Source of the DNA: Nitrospira sp.
Lineage (GTDB): Bacteria > Nitrospirota > Nitrospiria > Nitrospirales > Nitrospiraceae
Length of the DNA: 64,000 bases
Assembly (NCBI GenBank): GCA_024760545.1
Contig: CP060501.1
Coordinates: 4,046,036-4,110,035, forward strand
Reading direction: 5' to 3'
In this document: positions 9,801 to 16,797 of the stretch, one piece after another
Position numbering within the stretch: position 1 is the stretch's first letter
Layout of the letters: each line of letters begins with the position of its first letter
Notes under the pieces: model-generated
Databases searched by the model: none
What the model was told of the DNA's origin: nothing
The model's input: only the letters and a program-made list of their open reading frames with translations
Program-made: the position numbers and the translations under genes

Positions 9801-10044
9801 TATCGGGTCGGAGGTGCAGCGTCCATTGGCGATCGTCGTCATCGGTGGCCTCGTGAGTTCGACGCTGCTGACCTTAATCATGCTGCCGGTCCTCTATCGA
9901 TGGCTGGAAGGGCAATCGGTTGGAACCATGCATCGCGGCGACCCGCGAGGAGGAGCGATGCTTGACCTCCATGACTCTGGAACTCCTCATGGAAACGGTG
10001 AGCCGAAACTTTCTCGCTATCCCGGCGAAATACCATCGACGTGA
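6823..10044 (+). CDS. heavy-metal efflux RND pump (CusA/CzcA family)
   Basis: 1073 aa, normal length. The start overlaps the adaptor stop. Twelve membrane segments in the RND pattern flank two large periplasmic loops. The N-terminal segment (RMLIIICALMIGAGGIYAFRTIPIDAFPDVT) and the TM4 signature (GGLAIAIGMIVDGSVVVVEN) are typical of the heavy-metal (HME) branch. The TM4 motif lacks the Asp-Phe-Gly of CzcA proteins and looks more like CusA, hinting at monovalent copper or silver, but substrate cannot be fixed by eye. The C-terminal ~40 residues after the last TM are hydrophilic and non-conserved. Proton-driven export of metal from the periplasm or cytoplasm is the expected role. Confidence 0.92.
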   Translation: MVSRLLDISLRQRMLIIICALMIGAGGIYAFRTIPIDAFPDVTSVLVQVVTKAPGLSPAEVERLVTYPIELQLTGVPSLTEMRSLTKVGLSLITIVFDDSMDINLARQLVLERLLEVEEQLPSGAKPMLVPNSTGLGEVFQYYLEAPSGFTAGIDSEHQNLIEQRTIQDWVIRPLLKSTPEVIDVNSMGGYVKQYQVLVEPGMLRKFNLTLRDVFDAVARNNANAGGNILEKHAEKYIVRGIGLIRSLEDIERIVVKETGGTPVYVSDVARVRVDHAVRHGATVLDGKREVVSGIVLMLRGGNARDVVEGIKARIEDIHAKHLLPNGLRIVPFYDRIELITEALNTVYKSLAEGVVLVVVVLFLFLGNIRSALIVVGTLVLAPLATFIVMGQIGLTANLMSLGGLAIAIGMIVDGSVVVVENVYRHLSHHSAAATPRLQLIMSAVKEVGQPVVFGILIIILVFLPLLSLHGMEGKMFKPLAYTIMIALLVSLLLSLTLSPVLCSLALTQGSEEDPWIVRQAKRLYAPVLRWALGHRTAVVVMAVSALIGALALVPSLGTEFIPILNEGSIAPQTIRLPSVSLPESIEIEKRMQQAIMEFPEVEMVVSKIGRTELGNDPQEPNESDPVVRLRPLDQWTTARTMPELMQKFRERLTSVSGATFLISQPIQQRVDELISGVRTEATVKLFGDDLEMLRNKAQEIAEVLETVRGVRDIKVEQLFGQPYLTIDIDRSKIARYGINVADVREIITTAIGGEVATRVYEGQQRFDLVVRFPKQYRDSVETISNIMLNDPGGGLIPLADLGTVQLEEGPGRISRDQLQRYVSIGFNTLGRDIGSLVAEAQQKIEQRVDLPTGYKVTWGGSFENMERAMAKLRIIVPITIGLIFFLLYSTFNSLRQAALIILNLPFALIGGVVALWLTKEYLSVPASIGFINLFGVAVLNGIVLVSYMNKLREDGHSLDEAVTSGALLRLRPVLMTALVALLGLVPLAFAQGIGSEVQRPLAIVVIGGLVSSTLLTLIMLPVLYRWLEGQSVGTMHRGDPRGGAMLDLHDSGTPHGNGEPKLSRYPGEIPST

Positions 10045-10144
10045 TGCGTCAGTCCTGAAGTGTGTGGAGACACAACTGTCGGCAATCGCCCACAAATATA
10101 TCGAGATGGCAGCAGATGATGGCAAATCTACAATTCCTCGCTGA
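9971..10144 (+). CDS. possible small ORF overlapping the RND pump 3' end
   Basis: A second frame opens at an ATG inside the pump's tail and runs 99 bp past its stop. The 57-aa product (MTLELLMETVSRNFLAIPAK..., ...LSAIAHKYIEMAADDGK...) reads as two amphipathic helices and looks protein-like. No strong ribosome site precedes it, and overlap with the pump could create the pattern by chance. Function unknown. Confidence 0.25.
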   Translation: MTLELLMETVSRNFLAIPAKYHRRDASVLKCVETQLSAIAHKYIEMAADDGKSTIPR

Positions 10145-10517
10145 TCAAGGAGCTGAGGAATGGAATGTCGCAGGGATGCGATTGAAGGGCAATTTTCTCT
10201 TACATATTGAGAGGTTCCTTCACCACAGGCATGGGTTATTGAAAAATAATACCCCTCTTTGGGGGGATGGATGTTTCAGTCACTAAACATTAAAAATGTG
10301 ATGTAATAGATAGGAAAATTGAGCAATAAAACGCATTGATCAATCTACCCGAGATCACCCGTCTCTGGGTGCAAGATGAATCTCTTGGCTATGCAATTTC
10401 TACAGAGAGGCTGACAAGGCTCGTTGGGTATCACTACTGCCGCGCTTATGTCGCCGGCTCCCACACAGAACACATTTCGGATTGAGAGACTGGCTGGAAA
10501 TTTGGAGGAAAAGGATC
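10145..10517. other. intergenic stretch between efflux operon and accessory region
   Basis: About 370 bp. I see no convincing gene. An AT-rich patch near 10270-10340 could be promoter DNA for the gene at 10518. Weak hairpins near 10238-10265 lack a T-run, so I do not call a terminator. Confidence 0.4.
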
Positions 10518-10814
10518 ATGCCGGACTATAAGCATCGCTGGATTGAGTTGACTCCTAGACGGGATAGTAACGATGGGACGTGGCGCTGTCAGTATATGGT
10601 TATTGAATTCAGACAAACGTCCTGGGGGTACCGCCAAGGATACCCTGACGGAATCTTCGCGTCCCGTGATGCTGCCATATCGGCCGCACTGGAAGAGGCG
10701 AAACGTATCGTCGATACACTTGAACGCCCTGCCCAAGATCCACGGCCAGAATCTGGCTCGGTTCTCGAAACCTACGCCAATAGGATGGGAAGACTCTTTG
10801 CTTGGGCTCGCTGA
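10518..10814 (+). CDS. small unknown protein, member of a four-copy local family (copy A)
   Basis: 98 aa from the ATG at 10518, which follows GGAGGAAAAGGATC; an in-frame ATG at 10482 is less well placed. The core reads WIELTPRRDSNDGTWRCQY, GYPDGIFASRDAAISAALEE and AKRIVDTLE. The same skeleton (x-I-x-L-T-P, D-G-x-W-x-C, G-x-F-x-T/S, A-x-x-I-D-S) recurs in genes at 17945, 24443 and, more distantly, 16798. A small alpha/beta domain is likely; I do not know its function. The spread of copies across the accessory region suggests duplication or repeated acquisition. Confidence 0.7.
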   Translation: MPDYKHRWIELTPRRDSNDGTWRCQYMVIEFRQTSWGYRQGYPDGIFASRDAAISAALEEAKRIVDTLERPAQDPRPESGSVLETYANRMGRLFAWAR

Positions 10815-10942
10815 TCGCTGGTGAGTGTTCGCTCGTCATCTCGCGGACGATTTCCTGCCACGACATATCTATCCGGTTCACCGATTCCACAGCTACATAC
10901 GGAATACGACGGTGTCAGCCGATCATGCTCGGACATCAGTGG

Positions 10943-11020
10943 CTAGTGCGAGCAGTCACGAAACGACTCCCATCCAAACCAGCCCAGCGCGACAATGAGA
11001 AGCAGAATGAGAAAATCCAT
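10943..11020 (-). CDS. 25-aa membrane peptide related to the start of the gene at 21327
   Basis: Reading the minus strand from the ATG at 11020 gives MDFLILLLIVALGWFGWESF, then RDCSH and TAG. This closely matches the first 22 residues of the product starting at 21327 (VDLLILCLIVVMGWGAWMGF). It is one transmembrane helix. It may be a true small membrane protein or the stump of a truncated copy of the longer gene; downstream DNA no longer resembles the longer gene's coding sequence. Confidence 0.45.
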   Translation of the reverse strand: MDFLILLLIVALGWFGWESFRDCSH

Positions 11021-11232
11021 GAGGCACCCCTGTTATGATTCGAACAGGTTTGAGTTATTGGTTTGGTTTATTCTGGGGCACACTATTGAGTGTCAAATCG
11101 GACCGATCATGAGAACGAATTTCCTTTCTTGTGCGTGTCGACTCTGCTGATCCGATTCGATGCAGTGTACTCACAGACCTGAATCTCAGCTTCTGACTTA
11201 TCAACTCTCACGCCCAACTAGTACTCGACGAG

Positions 11233-11871
11233 TCAATTCGTTCTTCCCAGATACCCATCTCGTCGGGCATCTGCCACAAACTGAGCGGTGGTCGATCGCA
11301 CCGCATCTTCGAGATTATAGGTGAGGACATTCATCCAGGAAAATGGGATCAACGCAGCCCAGTAGAATTGTCGCGCGGTGATGTCGTATGTGTATGTCTT
11401 TGTACGCAGATCTCGTTGACTGACTCGGTAAGAGAATTCCCACCCGCCTTCATCAATGTAAAAGGGAAAGACGAAAGAAGTATTGGATGAGAGCCGCCCG
11501 AGCACCTCGCCATACCAATGCCACGGATACGGTTTCTCTTGAACATGGACCACGATTTCCGTCCTGGGCCATGTCGTGTAGACGACATCGCTGCTACAGC
11601 CTGCGGCATGTTGCAGTGCGTCTTCCATGGCACGAGCCACATTCGGCGGTGACAAGGCACCGTTAGAGGTCCATTGATATATCCCTCCCCATGTCGACAT
11701 TGCACGGCCTTCGGTCATACCATATGAAAACTCAATGGTCTGATGACACGGAACGGATGCAGCTGTCTCAGGCATGCTGGGGATCGAATGCATGGGGAAA
11801 TCACGATAGGTCACGATACAACCGGAGAGGCAGACCAGCGGTACGAGAAGAAGGCGACTGCGCATTCTCAT
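11233..11871 (-). CDS. lipoprotein of unknown function
   Basis: The open frame reaches back to 11976, but a good lipoprotein signal starts at the Met codons at 11871/11865: MRMRSRLLLVPLVCLSGC, with LSGC as lipobox. About 212 aa. The mature part carries scattered aromatic residues and a hydrophobic stretch near the C-terminus (FYWAALIPFSWMNVLTY) that could sit against a membrane. It resembles small outer-membrane lipoproteins of efflux or surface systems but no family was recognised. Single gene, no close same-strand neighbour. Confidence 0.7.
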   Translation of the reverse strand: MRMRSRLLLVPLVCLSGCIVTYRDFPMHSIPSMPETAASVPCHQTIEFSYGMTEGRAMSTWGGIYQWTSNGALSPPNVARAMEDALQHAAGCSSDVVYTTWPRTEIVVHVQEKPYPWHWYGEVLGRLSSNTSFVFPFYIDEGGWEFSYRVSQRDLRTKTYTYDITARQFYWAALIPFSWMNVLTYNLEDAVRSTTAQFVADARRDGYLGRTN

Positions 11872-12043
11872 GGATGATTCAGTGTTGCTTCCGCACTCCC
11901 GTTTGACCAACCAACACGGGGCTCTAGCCGTGGAAACTTCGTCTTGATGCGGAGAGCTTATCATCATTCTAGGCAAGGAGGTGCTCGTATGACCCTAGTC
12001 AATCCCCCAGGGACACCTAACGGGATTTGGTAACAGATGGCAT

Positions 12044-12136
12044 TCACGGTTGCTGACTCTTCTTGTAGATGAACACCACCGCACCCACCAATGCAAGGAT
12101 TCCTACACCGAGTGTCCAACAGTTTGCGGCATCCAT
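12044..12136 (-). CDS. 30-aa single-span membrane protein
   Basis: The minus strand from the ATG at 12136 reads MDAANCWTLGVGILALVGAV and then VFIYKKSQQP before TGA. It is one transmembrane helix followed by a positive tail, a classic small membrane protein layout. No good ribosome site is visible, which lowers confidence. It lies just upstream of the lipoprotein gene on the same strand. Confidence 0.4.
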   Translation of the reverse strand: MDAANCWTLGVGILALVGAVVFIYKKSQQP

Positions 12137-12196
12137 AGAATTCCAACATACAACCGGGAGATGAAGGGTGAGTTAGAAGGACATGAGGATCTCCTC

Positions 12197-12343
12197 ATGA
12201 AGGTGGAGTGTAAACGAGAGTGGCAACCGTATCGCTGGGTCAGTCGGTTAGAGAGCAATGGACCCTTGACGATTCAGGCCCTAGTCGAGAGATGGGATGC
12301 TCCCAGTACCGGTGGTGACATGAAATCGGTAGCATGTCAGTAG
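12197..12343 (+). CDS. possible 48-aa basic protein
   Basis: ATG at 12197 with a weak GAGG upstream. The product (MKVECKREWQPYRWVSRLES..., ...LTIQALVERWDAP...) looks protein-like. A strong terminator on the same strand 81 bp downstream supports transcription through this region. An in-frame ATG at 12161 would add 12 residues. Function unknown. Confidence 0.35.
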   Translation: MKVECKREWQPYRWVSRLESNGPLTIQALVERWDAPSTGGDMKSVACQ

Positions 12344-12423
12344 AGGAGAGCAAGGGAAACATTGTGAAACGGTAACGGAAACGTATCGATAACATGATGT
12401 AAACATTGCGCTGTTCGATGAGG

Positions 12424-12458
12424 GCTCCGTCCTTGATAAAGGACGGAGCTTGCTTTTT
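12424..12458 (+). terminator. Rho-independent terminator
   Basis: An 11-bp perfect stem (GCTCCGTCCTT / AAGGACGGAGC) with a GATA loop is followed by TTGCTTTTT. It would end a plus-strand transcript covering the small ORF at 12197-12343. Confidence 0.85.
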
Positions 12459-12610
12459 GGCGTTGCCGGAACAATCACGTCGTTTTCATCATTCCCCCTG
12501 TGTCCTCTAGTAGTTTTCCTAGCTGTTCGTATTTCTCCATATGAACTATGGTGTGACTCATTTAACAAACATATTGATGTGTGTAAGAGAGAGTACGGAA
12601 GGAGGATCCT

Positions 12611-12850
12611 ATGATGAGAGCCAAGAGCCCACTCGTTCAGCAGACGTTGGCGGGGATTACGCTCATCCTCGTTCTCGGTGCTCTAGCGATGGTCTGGCCC
12701 GTCATGATAACCCTATTTCTTGGTGTACTCCTGCTGATCCAATCTTGCGGCGCCGAACAAGAGATTGCGGCGCTGGTCTGGACCGAGGTTGGTGAGTGGT
12801 CGATCTTCATCGACTCTCTTCGGCGACCCGGGCTCTTGGCGATTGTCTAG
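12611..12850 (+). CDS. small membrane protein
   Basis: 79 aa, preceded by GGAAGGAGGATCCT. There is one long hydrophobic region, residues ~12-46 (LAGITLILVLGALAMVWPVM then ITLFLGVLLLIQSCGAE), possibly two spans with a tight turn. The hydrophilic tail is ~30 residues. No family recognised. The very good ribosome site argues that it is real. Confidence 0.65.
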   Translation: MMRAKSPLVQQTLAGITLILVLGALAMVWPVMITLFLGVLLLIQSCGAEQEIAALVWTEVGEWSIFIDSLRRPGLLAIV

Positions 12851-13079
12851 TGAGAAGTTCGGGCAGGGCCTTCGATGCCGAAAGCATTCTGCCGGGAGGG
12901 TAGGAACTCCGGGAAGATCTGAGCGCGAACACGGACGCCAAGCCAGGGCCGATATACCGAGCTGCGCCGGCAAGTTGAAGTGCGCTTAATACAGCCTTTG
13001 TAATTCTCTCACCAAATTTCGGGCAGATCGAGTCTTGTTTTGACTAGCTACTCGGCATAGCGCTTGACCGGGGAGCTGC

Positions 13080-13517
13080 ATGTCCAACGAGTTGTGGGGA
13101 CTACAGGCTTCCAGGTTCTGCAATCTGTCAGATCATTTCACGTTCATCAACCTCACTGCACTCGTTTCGTCACATATCCCGGCACTCAGGCTGCGCGAGG
13201 TCATGCCGCCGGACTGGGCATTGATTTCTCCCTCAGTCTGGCGCCACTTGACCCGTTCATTGAGAGAGGATTCTGAGGAGTATTCGTTGCGAGAATTCCT
13301 GATCCTGCGCTGGTGGCAAGATGGGCGGTTTGTGGAAGTTGGGTCGGAACGGGAAAAACGGCGTATCGCGCTCTTCTTTGGCGACGGTGGCTCGTATTAT
13401 GTTGAAGACCTCCGAGCCCGAGCCGCCATGCTGGACCTCCTCGAGTCGGATATCAATCTCATGAGTCAAGATCTCGAACGGCTCCTGGGGGAAATTCTGT
13501 TACAAGATGCCTCGTGA
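13080..13517 (+). CDS. hypothetical cytoplasmic protein
   Basis: 145 aa, ATG 8 bp after GGGGAG. No signal peptide or membrane segment. The middle has a WWQDGRFVEVGSEREKRRIALFFGDGG block resembling a small beta-sheet domain, followed by a leucine-rich helix (AAMLDLLESDINLMSQDLERLLGEILL). I do not recognise the family. It is followed by a short overlapping open frame (13514-13810) that I do not regard as a gene. Confidence 0.55.
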   Translation: MSNELWGLQASRFCNLSDHFTFINLTALVSSHIPALRLREVMPPDWALISPSVWRHLTRSLREDSEEYSLREFLILRWWQDGRFVEVGSEREKRRIALFFGDGGSYYVEDLRARAAMLDLLESDINLMSQDLERLLGEILLQDAS

Positions 13518-13751
13518 GGAGATCGCTTCCACTGAAGCTCGACGATCATATAGGATACTTCCTAGATTTTCTTGGTCCAGAGTGTGTGTTCCCTGGTTGT
13601 TTGCTGCTAGTCAAAAAACCGATGGGAGGAATGACGGTTGTTGGGAGGAGGGGAGTTAACCACGACCGATTGCAACTCGTCGATCAGGACGATAAGCCAT
13701 TCAAAACCAGTTCGCTGACCGCACGCGCAGTACTCGACTTTCCTGCCAGTT

Positions 13752-14141
13752 TTATTGCACCACTTCGGCCTTCTCGGACTTGCTCAGCGGATACAGCATT
13801 TCGTTCTTAATAAAGAATCGAAACGGTTGCTCACCCATATAGTTGCCCCACAAGTTCTTCGCATTGATCGCCACCTGCACAAGATAGCCAAACACTGGGG
13901 GCTTTCTCGTTCCGGAGAGATACACGTAGCTTTTCTGTGGCTCTCCCACGAATCGATAGCGCGCGGTGTATGGATCGAACAGAACACCTTCCATGTAGTC
14001 CTTCACGGCATTTTGGTAGATCTGCGGATCTGGGACCGTTCCGTAGTCGGCACTCGCAATCTGCTCTGGAGTGACAGGTGTGACGCACCCTAGCGTGCAG
14101 AGGAGAAACAGTGCCGCGAGACTTGCCGGACAGATCTTCAA
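13752..14141 (-). CDS. small lipoprotein
   Basis: 129 aa with a lipoprotein signal (LAALFLLCTLGC, cysteine at residue 19). The mature domain (DYMEGVLFDPYTARYRFVGE, KPPVFGYLVQVAINAKNLWG and FFIKNEMLYPL) is a compact alpha/beta fold seen in short bacterial lipoproteins of unknown role. It faces the 13080 gene in a convergent layout. Function unknown; location probably periplasmic face of a membrane. Confidence 0.75.
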   Translation of the reverse strand: MKICPASLAALFLLCTLGCVTPVTPEQIASADYGTVPDPQIYQNAVKDYMEGVLFDPYTARYRFVGEPQKSYVYLSGTRKPPVFGYLVQVAINAKNLWGNYMGEQPFRFFIKNEMLYPLSKSEKAEVVQ

Positions 14142-14191
14142 CGGGGAACCCTCGCCGAATGAATAAGGCGCGATTGGTGAGCTAGCCGGCT

Positions 14192-14413
14192 TTATTCTAC
14201 GAGGCTCTGGGTTGACCTACAATAAGCGCCATCGCCTCGACCGATTCGACTATTTGCTGCTTTGATCATTGCGCGACGCATCATGTAAATCGTCAGCGGG
14301 TGTCGCGGGATCGGTGATCGATGACCAAAACGGTATAACGAACAAACATAAGCAGGCGCTATGTGCACCGCCGCAATATTTGCTCCCAGTATCGCGAAAA
14401 GCCAGATCTGCAT
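14192..14413 (-). CDS. possible small secreted or membrane protein
   Basis: 73 aa from the ATG at 14413 (MQIWLFAILGANIAAVHIAP...), with GGGGGAG upstream. One hydrophobic N-terminal segment precedes a basic tail. No homology recognised, and the region is rich in short open frames, so this is tentative. Confidence 0.35.
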   Translation of the reverse strand: MQIWLFAILGANIAAVHIAPAYVCSLYRFGHRSPIPRHPLTIYMMRRAMIKAANSRIGRGDGAYCRSTQSLVE

Positions 14414-14549
14414 CCGGCTCACACTCCCCCGTGCCCCTCTCGCTTCATGAATGCAACCGCTCAGGCAGCTTTCGGGATGTCCCTGCTTCGCTCGGTCGAT
14501 AACCCCTGGATGAATTTCGCACTGAGCCTGATCGGGAGAGGCAACGCGG

Positions 14550-14705
14550 CTAGGCGTCCGTACCGGTCTTGGGAATGATTGGAAACCACGGTATCCGACT
14601 GGTGTCTATAAGCAGATTACTTGCGGACTTTGAGTCAAACTTCTTGCGGCGCTTCCATTTGTTTTTGACAGTGTGGCGGGGCTTAGGGTGCTTCTTGGAA
14701 GGCAT
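14550..14705 (-). CDS. 51-aa strongly basic micro-protein, possibly leaderless
   Basis: The minus strand from the ATG at 14705 reads MPSKKHPKPRHTVKNKWKRR, then KKFDSKSASNLLID and a short hydrophobic tail. About 13 of the first 22 residues are K, R or H, as in ribosome-associated or nucleic-acid-binding peptides. A perfect TATAAT sits 5 bp before the ATG, so a transcript would begin at or near the start codon, consistent with a leaderless mRNA. No ribosome site is present. Confidence 0.4.
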   Translation of the reverse strand: MPSKKHPKPRHTVKNKWKRRKKFDSKSASNLLIDTSRIPWFPIIPKTGTDA

Positions 14706-14777
14706 ACTTCATTATACCACGGAGCCGCCTGTGCCTCTCGAACATGAATCTTCCATGATGAGTTCGTGAACACTTCT

Positions 14778-15077
14778 TCATGGATCACTCATGTCCTGAT
14801 AGCCGGGCGCTCTGAACTGTAGTCTTTCTAAGATGTGGAGAAGGTGGGAAAGGAGCCACAGATAGACAGTAAGGATAATGCACTGGTCACCAGGCAAGAA
14901 GCCTAAGGAGTCCGTCCGGTGGGTGATCCAAACGACTTTCCTTAGGCCGCCAACAGGCGAGATGTCGGGGTAGACTGCTTCGTCTGTTGACCTTTCTTGT
15001 GCCTGACGATAGCTGCGATCACTATACATCCTAGAGATGAAGAGAGTATGAATTGCCCATGAAAAAATCTTCATCAA
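14778..15077 (-). CDS. uncertain ORF with two hydrophobic segments
   Basis: 99 aa; hydrophobic stretches at residues ~4-14 and ~67-85 flank a polar centre. No ribosome site or family recognised. Reported mainly because it fills an otherwise empty stretch. Confidence 0.25.
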   Translation of the reverse strand: MMKIFSWAIHTLFISRMYSDRSYRQAQERSTDEAVYPDISPVGGLRKVVWITHRTDSLGFLPGDQCIILTVYLWLLSHLLHILERLQFRAPGYQDMSDP

Positions 15078-15133
15078 ACAAGGCGCGGTCTGGAAGAATG
15101 ACTTAGATCAAAGTGCTCACCCAAACGCCCTAG

Positions 15134-15346
15134 CCCACAAAAAGAACCTATGAAACCGTCCCGGGGTACAACCGCGAGACGGCCCATAGGCTACCCGTCG
15201 AGAAACTTAAACAGGCCGAGGAGGTTGCTGAAGTCATTGATAGGCTGGGCGATTCTTTCATTACCCCTTCTCTGAACGGATTAACCTCTCCAGCCTTGCG
15301 CCGGAGGGGATTTTTAGAGGGGTCGGTGCAGGAATGGGATGCTTGA
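15134..15346 (+). pseudogene. protein-like open frame without start, possible gene remnant
   Basis: Between a TAG at 15131 and a TGA at 15344 the frame reads like a real protein: YETVPGYNRETAHRLPVEKL, KQAEEVAEVIDRLGDSF and LNGLTSPALRRRGFLEGSVQ. There is no ATG, GTG or TTG at a sensible start. I take it as the tail of a lost gene next to the ars operon, family unknown. Confidence 0.3.
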
Positions 15347-15378
15347 CAGGATGATATTATGTCTATTACTCTAGACAT
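15343..15378 (+). promoter_or_regulatory. ArsR promoter and palindromic operator
   Basis: A perfect 7-bp inverted repeat, ATGTCTA-TTACTC-TAGACAT (15359-15378), ends immediately before the arsR start codon. TTGACA lies at 15343-15348 and a TATTAC-like -10 at 15364-15369 (15-bp spacing) falls inside the palindrome. A bound ArsR dimer would block polymerase. Transcription would start at or beside the ATG, so the message may be leaderless. Confidence 0.65.
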
Positions 15379-15756
15379 ATGGACATTCATCAAGCTCTGG
15401 TTGCTTTCGATGCCCTCTCACAAGAAACTCGGTTGCAGGTGTTTCGTCTGCTCGTGAAACACGGGCCGGAAGGAACGCCGGCAGGAACGATTAGTGGGGC
15501 GTTGAATGTCCCGCACAATACGCTGTCCTTCCATCTCAATCATCTGCACAACGCTAAACTGATCTCCTCCAGACGCGAAGGGCGGTCGATTATCTACGCG
15601 GCCAACTTCGACTTCTTCAACACGCTCATTCAGTACATGGTCAAAGATTGCTGCAGTACCCAGTTTGCGAGCATCCGCTCTGACAAGAAGCGTGGCTGCT
15701 CGATCATTGAACTCTCAGATTGTTGTACATCTCAACCGAAGGGGGCACGATCATGA
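15379..15756 (+). CDS. arsR: ArsR-family metalloid-responsive repressor
   Basis: 125 aa. A winged-helix domain spans residues ~5-85 (ALSQETRLQVFRLLVKHG, then the recognition helix in VPHNTLSFHLNHLHNAKLI). Arsenite-type cysteines sit in the C-terminal part: Cys91-Cys92, Cys107 and Cys115-Cys116. This agrees with ArsR variants that sense As(III) through C-terminal vicinal cysteines rather than the classical helix-3 site. It heads an operon with a glyoxalase-fold protein and arsC, and a palindrome abuts its start. Its stop overlaps the next start (ATGA). Confidence 0.88.
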   Translation: MDIHQALVAFDALSQETRLQVFRLLVKHGPEGTPAGTISGALNVPHNTLSFHLNHLHNAKLISSRREGRSIIYAANFDFFNTLIQYMVKDCCSTQFASIRSDKKRGCSIIELSDCCTSQPKGARS

Positions 15757-16223
15757 AACGCTTTCATGTGCATGTCGGCGTGGACAATATCGATGAGGGC
15801 ATTAAGTTCTACAGTGCTTTATTGGGCACCGCACCCATCAAAATCAAGGCGGATTACGCGAAGTGGTTGCTCGATGATCCTCGGGTGAACTTTGCCATTT
15901 CCACCCGCGCGCTTACGAAAGGGGTTGACCATCTCGGCATTCAGGTTGAGGAAGATGGGGAACTCGCGGAAATTCGGGAACGATTGAAGAGTGCTGCTCT
16001 CTCGTTGTTCGACGAGGGCGAAACGGTATGCTGCCATGCCAAGTCCGACAAGTCTTGGGTACACGACCCGTCTGGCATCCCATGGGAAACCTACAAGACA
16101 ATGGAAGACGTACAGGTATTCGGGGAGTCACCTGAAGTGCAGGGAGCCTGTTGTACTCCCGACACAACGGAACAACCTGCGTGCTGTGAACCATCTGAAA
16201 AGACTGCCGGGTGTTGCGGTTGA
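15753..16223 (+). CDS. ArsI/CadI-type glyoxalase-fold (VOC) protein with cysteine-pair tail
   Basis: 156 aa from the ATG at 15753, after AAGGGGG and overlapping the arsR stop. The first ~120 residues are a VOC domain (VHVGVDNIDEGIKFYSALLG; VDHLGIQVEE; VHDPSGIPWETYKT), as in ArsI C-As lyases and cadmium-inducible CadI. ArsI cleaves the carbon-arsenic bond of trivalent organoarsenicals using Fe(II). The tail carries three Cys-Cys pairs in ~25 residues (GACCTP, PACCEP, AGCCG), suitable for binding thiophilic metal(loid)s. Whether it is a lyase or a binding protein cannot be decided from sequence; a Cys-Cys pair (VCCHAK) also lies in the domain. Confidence 0.82.
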   Translation: MKRFHVHVGVDNIDEGIKFYSALLGTAPIKIKADYAKWLLDDPRVNFAISTRALTKGVDHLGIQVEEDGELAEIRERLKSAALSLFDEGETVCCHAKSDKSWVHDPSGIPWETYKTMEDVQVFGESPEVQGACCTPDTTEQPACCEPSEKTAGCCG

Positions 16224-16309
16224 TGAAGAGAGTCCTTGGTGATCTGCATTGGTAGCTTATGGCCGCTCGATCATGGCAGAAGCCTTGATGCGCACTGGTT
16301 TGGAATGGC

Positions 16310-16720
16310 ATGAAGCAGCGAGTACTCTTTCTCTGTACGGGGAACTCAGCGCGTAGCCAAATGGCAGAGGCGCTTCTCCGTCACTTGGCGGAAGACCGTT
16401 TCGAGGTTGCAAGCGCAGGGACGAATCCAGCCGGGCTCAATCCCATGACGGTCGTCACCATGCAGGAAATTGGCGTCGATGTATGTCAGTATCGTTCGAA
16501 GCATGTCGAAGAGTTTGTCGGGCAGTCGTTTACCTACGTCATTACCGTCTGTGATCGAGCCAAGGAGTCGTGTCCAGTCCTTCCCGCGGTCTATAAAGCG
16601 CTGCATTGGCCATTTGATGATCCCGCTGCGGCCTCGGAAGAAAGCCGACCAAGGCACTTTTCCCGAGTGAGAGACGAAATCGCGGCTCAGATCGGCCGAT
16701 TTCTAGCAGAAGTTGGGTGA
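16310..16720 (+). CDS. arsC: thioredoxin-coupled arsenate reductase
   Basis: 136 aa of the low-molecular-weight phosphatase fold. The P-loop CTGNSARS begins at Cys9, and resolving cysteines lie at 81 and 88 in VCDRAKESCP. This C-x71-C-x6-C spacing is that of Staphylococcus pI258-type ArsC. It reduces arsenate to arsenite, passing a disulfide along Cys9-Cys81-Cys88 to thioredoxin. Third gene of the ars operon, 86 bp after the VOC gene. No arsenite pump (ArsB or Acr3) or methylase is visible nearby. Confidence 0.93.
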   Translation: MKQRVLFLCTGNSARSQMAEALLRHLAEDRFEVASAGTNPAGLNPMTVVTMQEIGVDVCQYRSKHVEEFVGQSFTYVITVCDRAKESCPVLPAVYKALHWPFDDPAAASEESRPRHFSRVRDEIAAQIGRFLAEVG

Positions 16721-16797
16721 TCCAATCAGCTGAGAACGAGTGCTCTCCAAGCGCCACATTAAATTGAGTACTCAGAGGTCATAGCCAACCGGGCTGG

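Noticed and set aside
10238-10290. GGGTTATT/AATAATACCC and CCCC/GGGG hairpins after the RND operon
   Set aside because: Imperfect stems with no following T-run, not good enough for a terminator call.
13514-13810. 98-codon frame overlapping the 13080 gene and the lipoprotein gene
   Set aside because: Low-complexity composition and convergent overlap with a clear lipoprotein gene; a small gene starting at a GTG there cannot be excluded but is unsupported.
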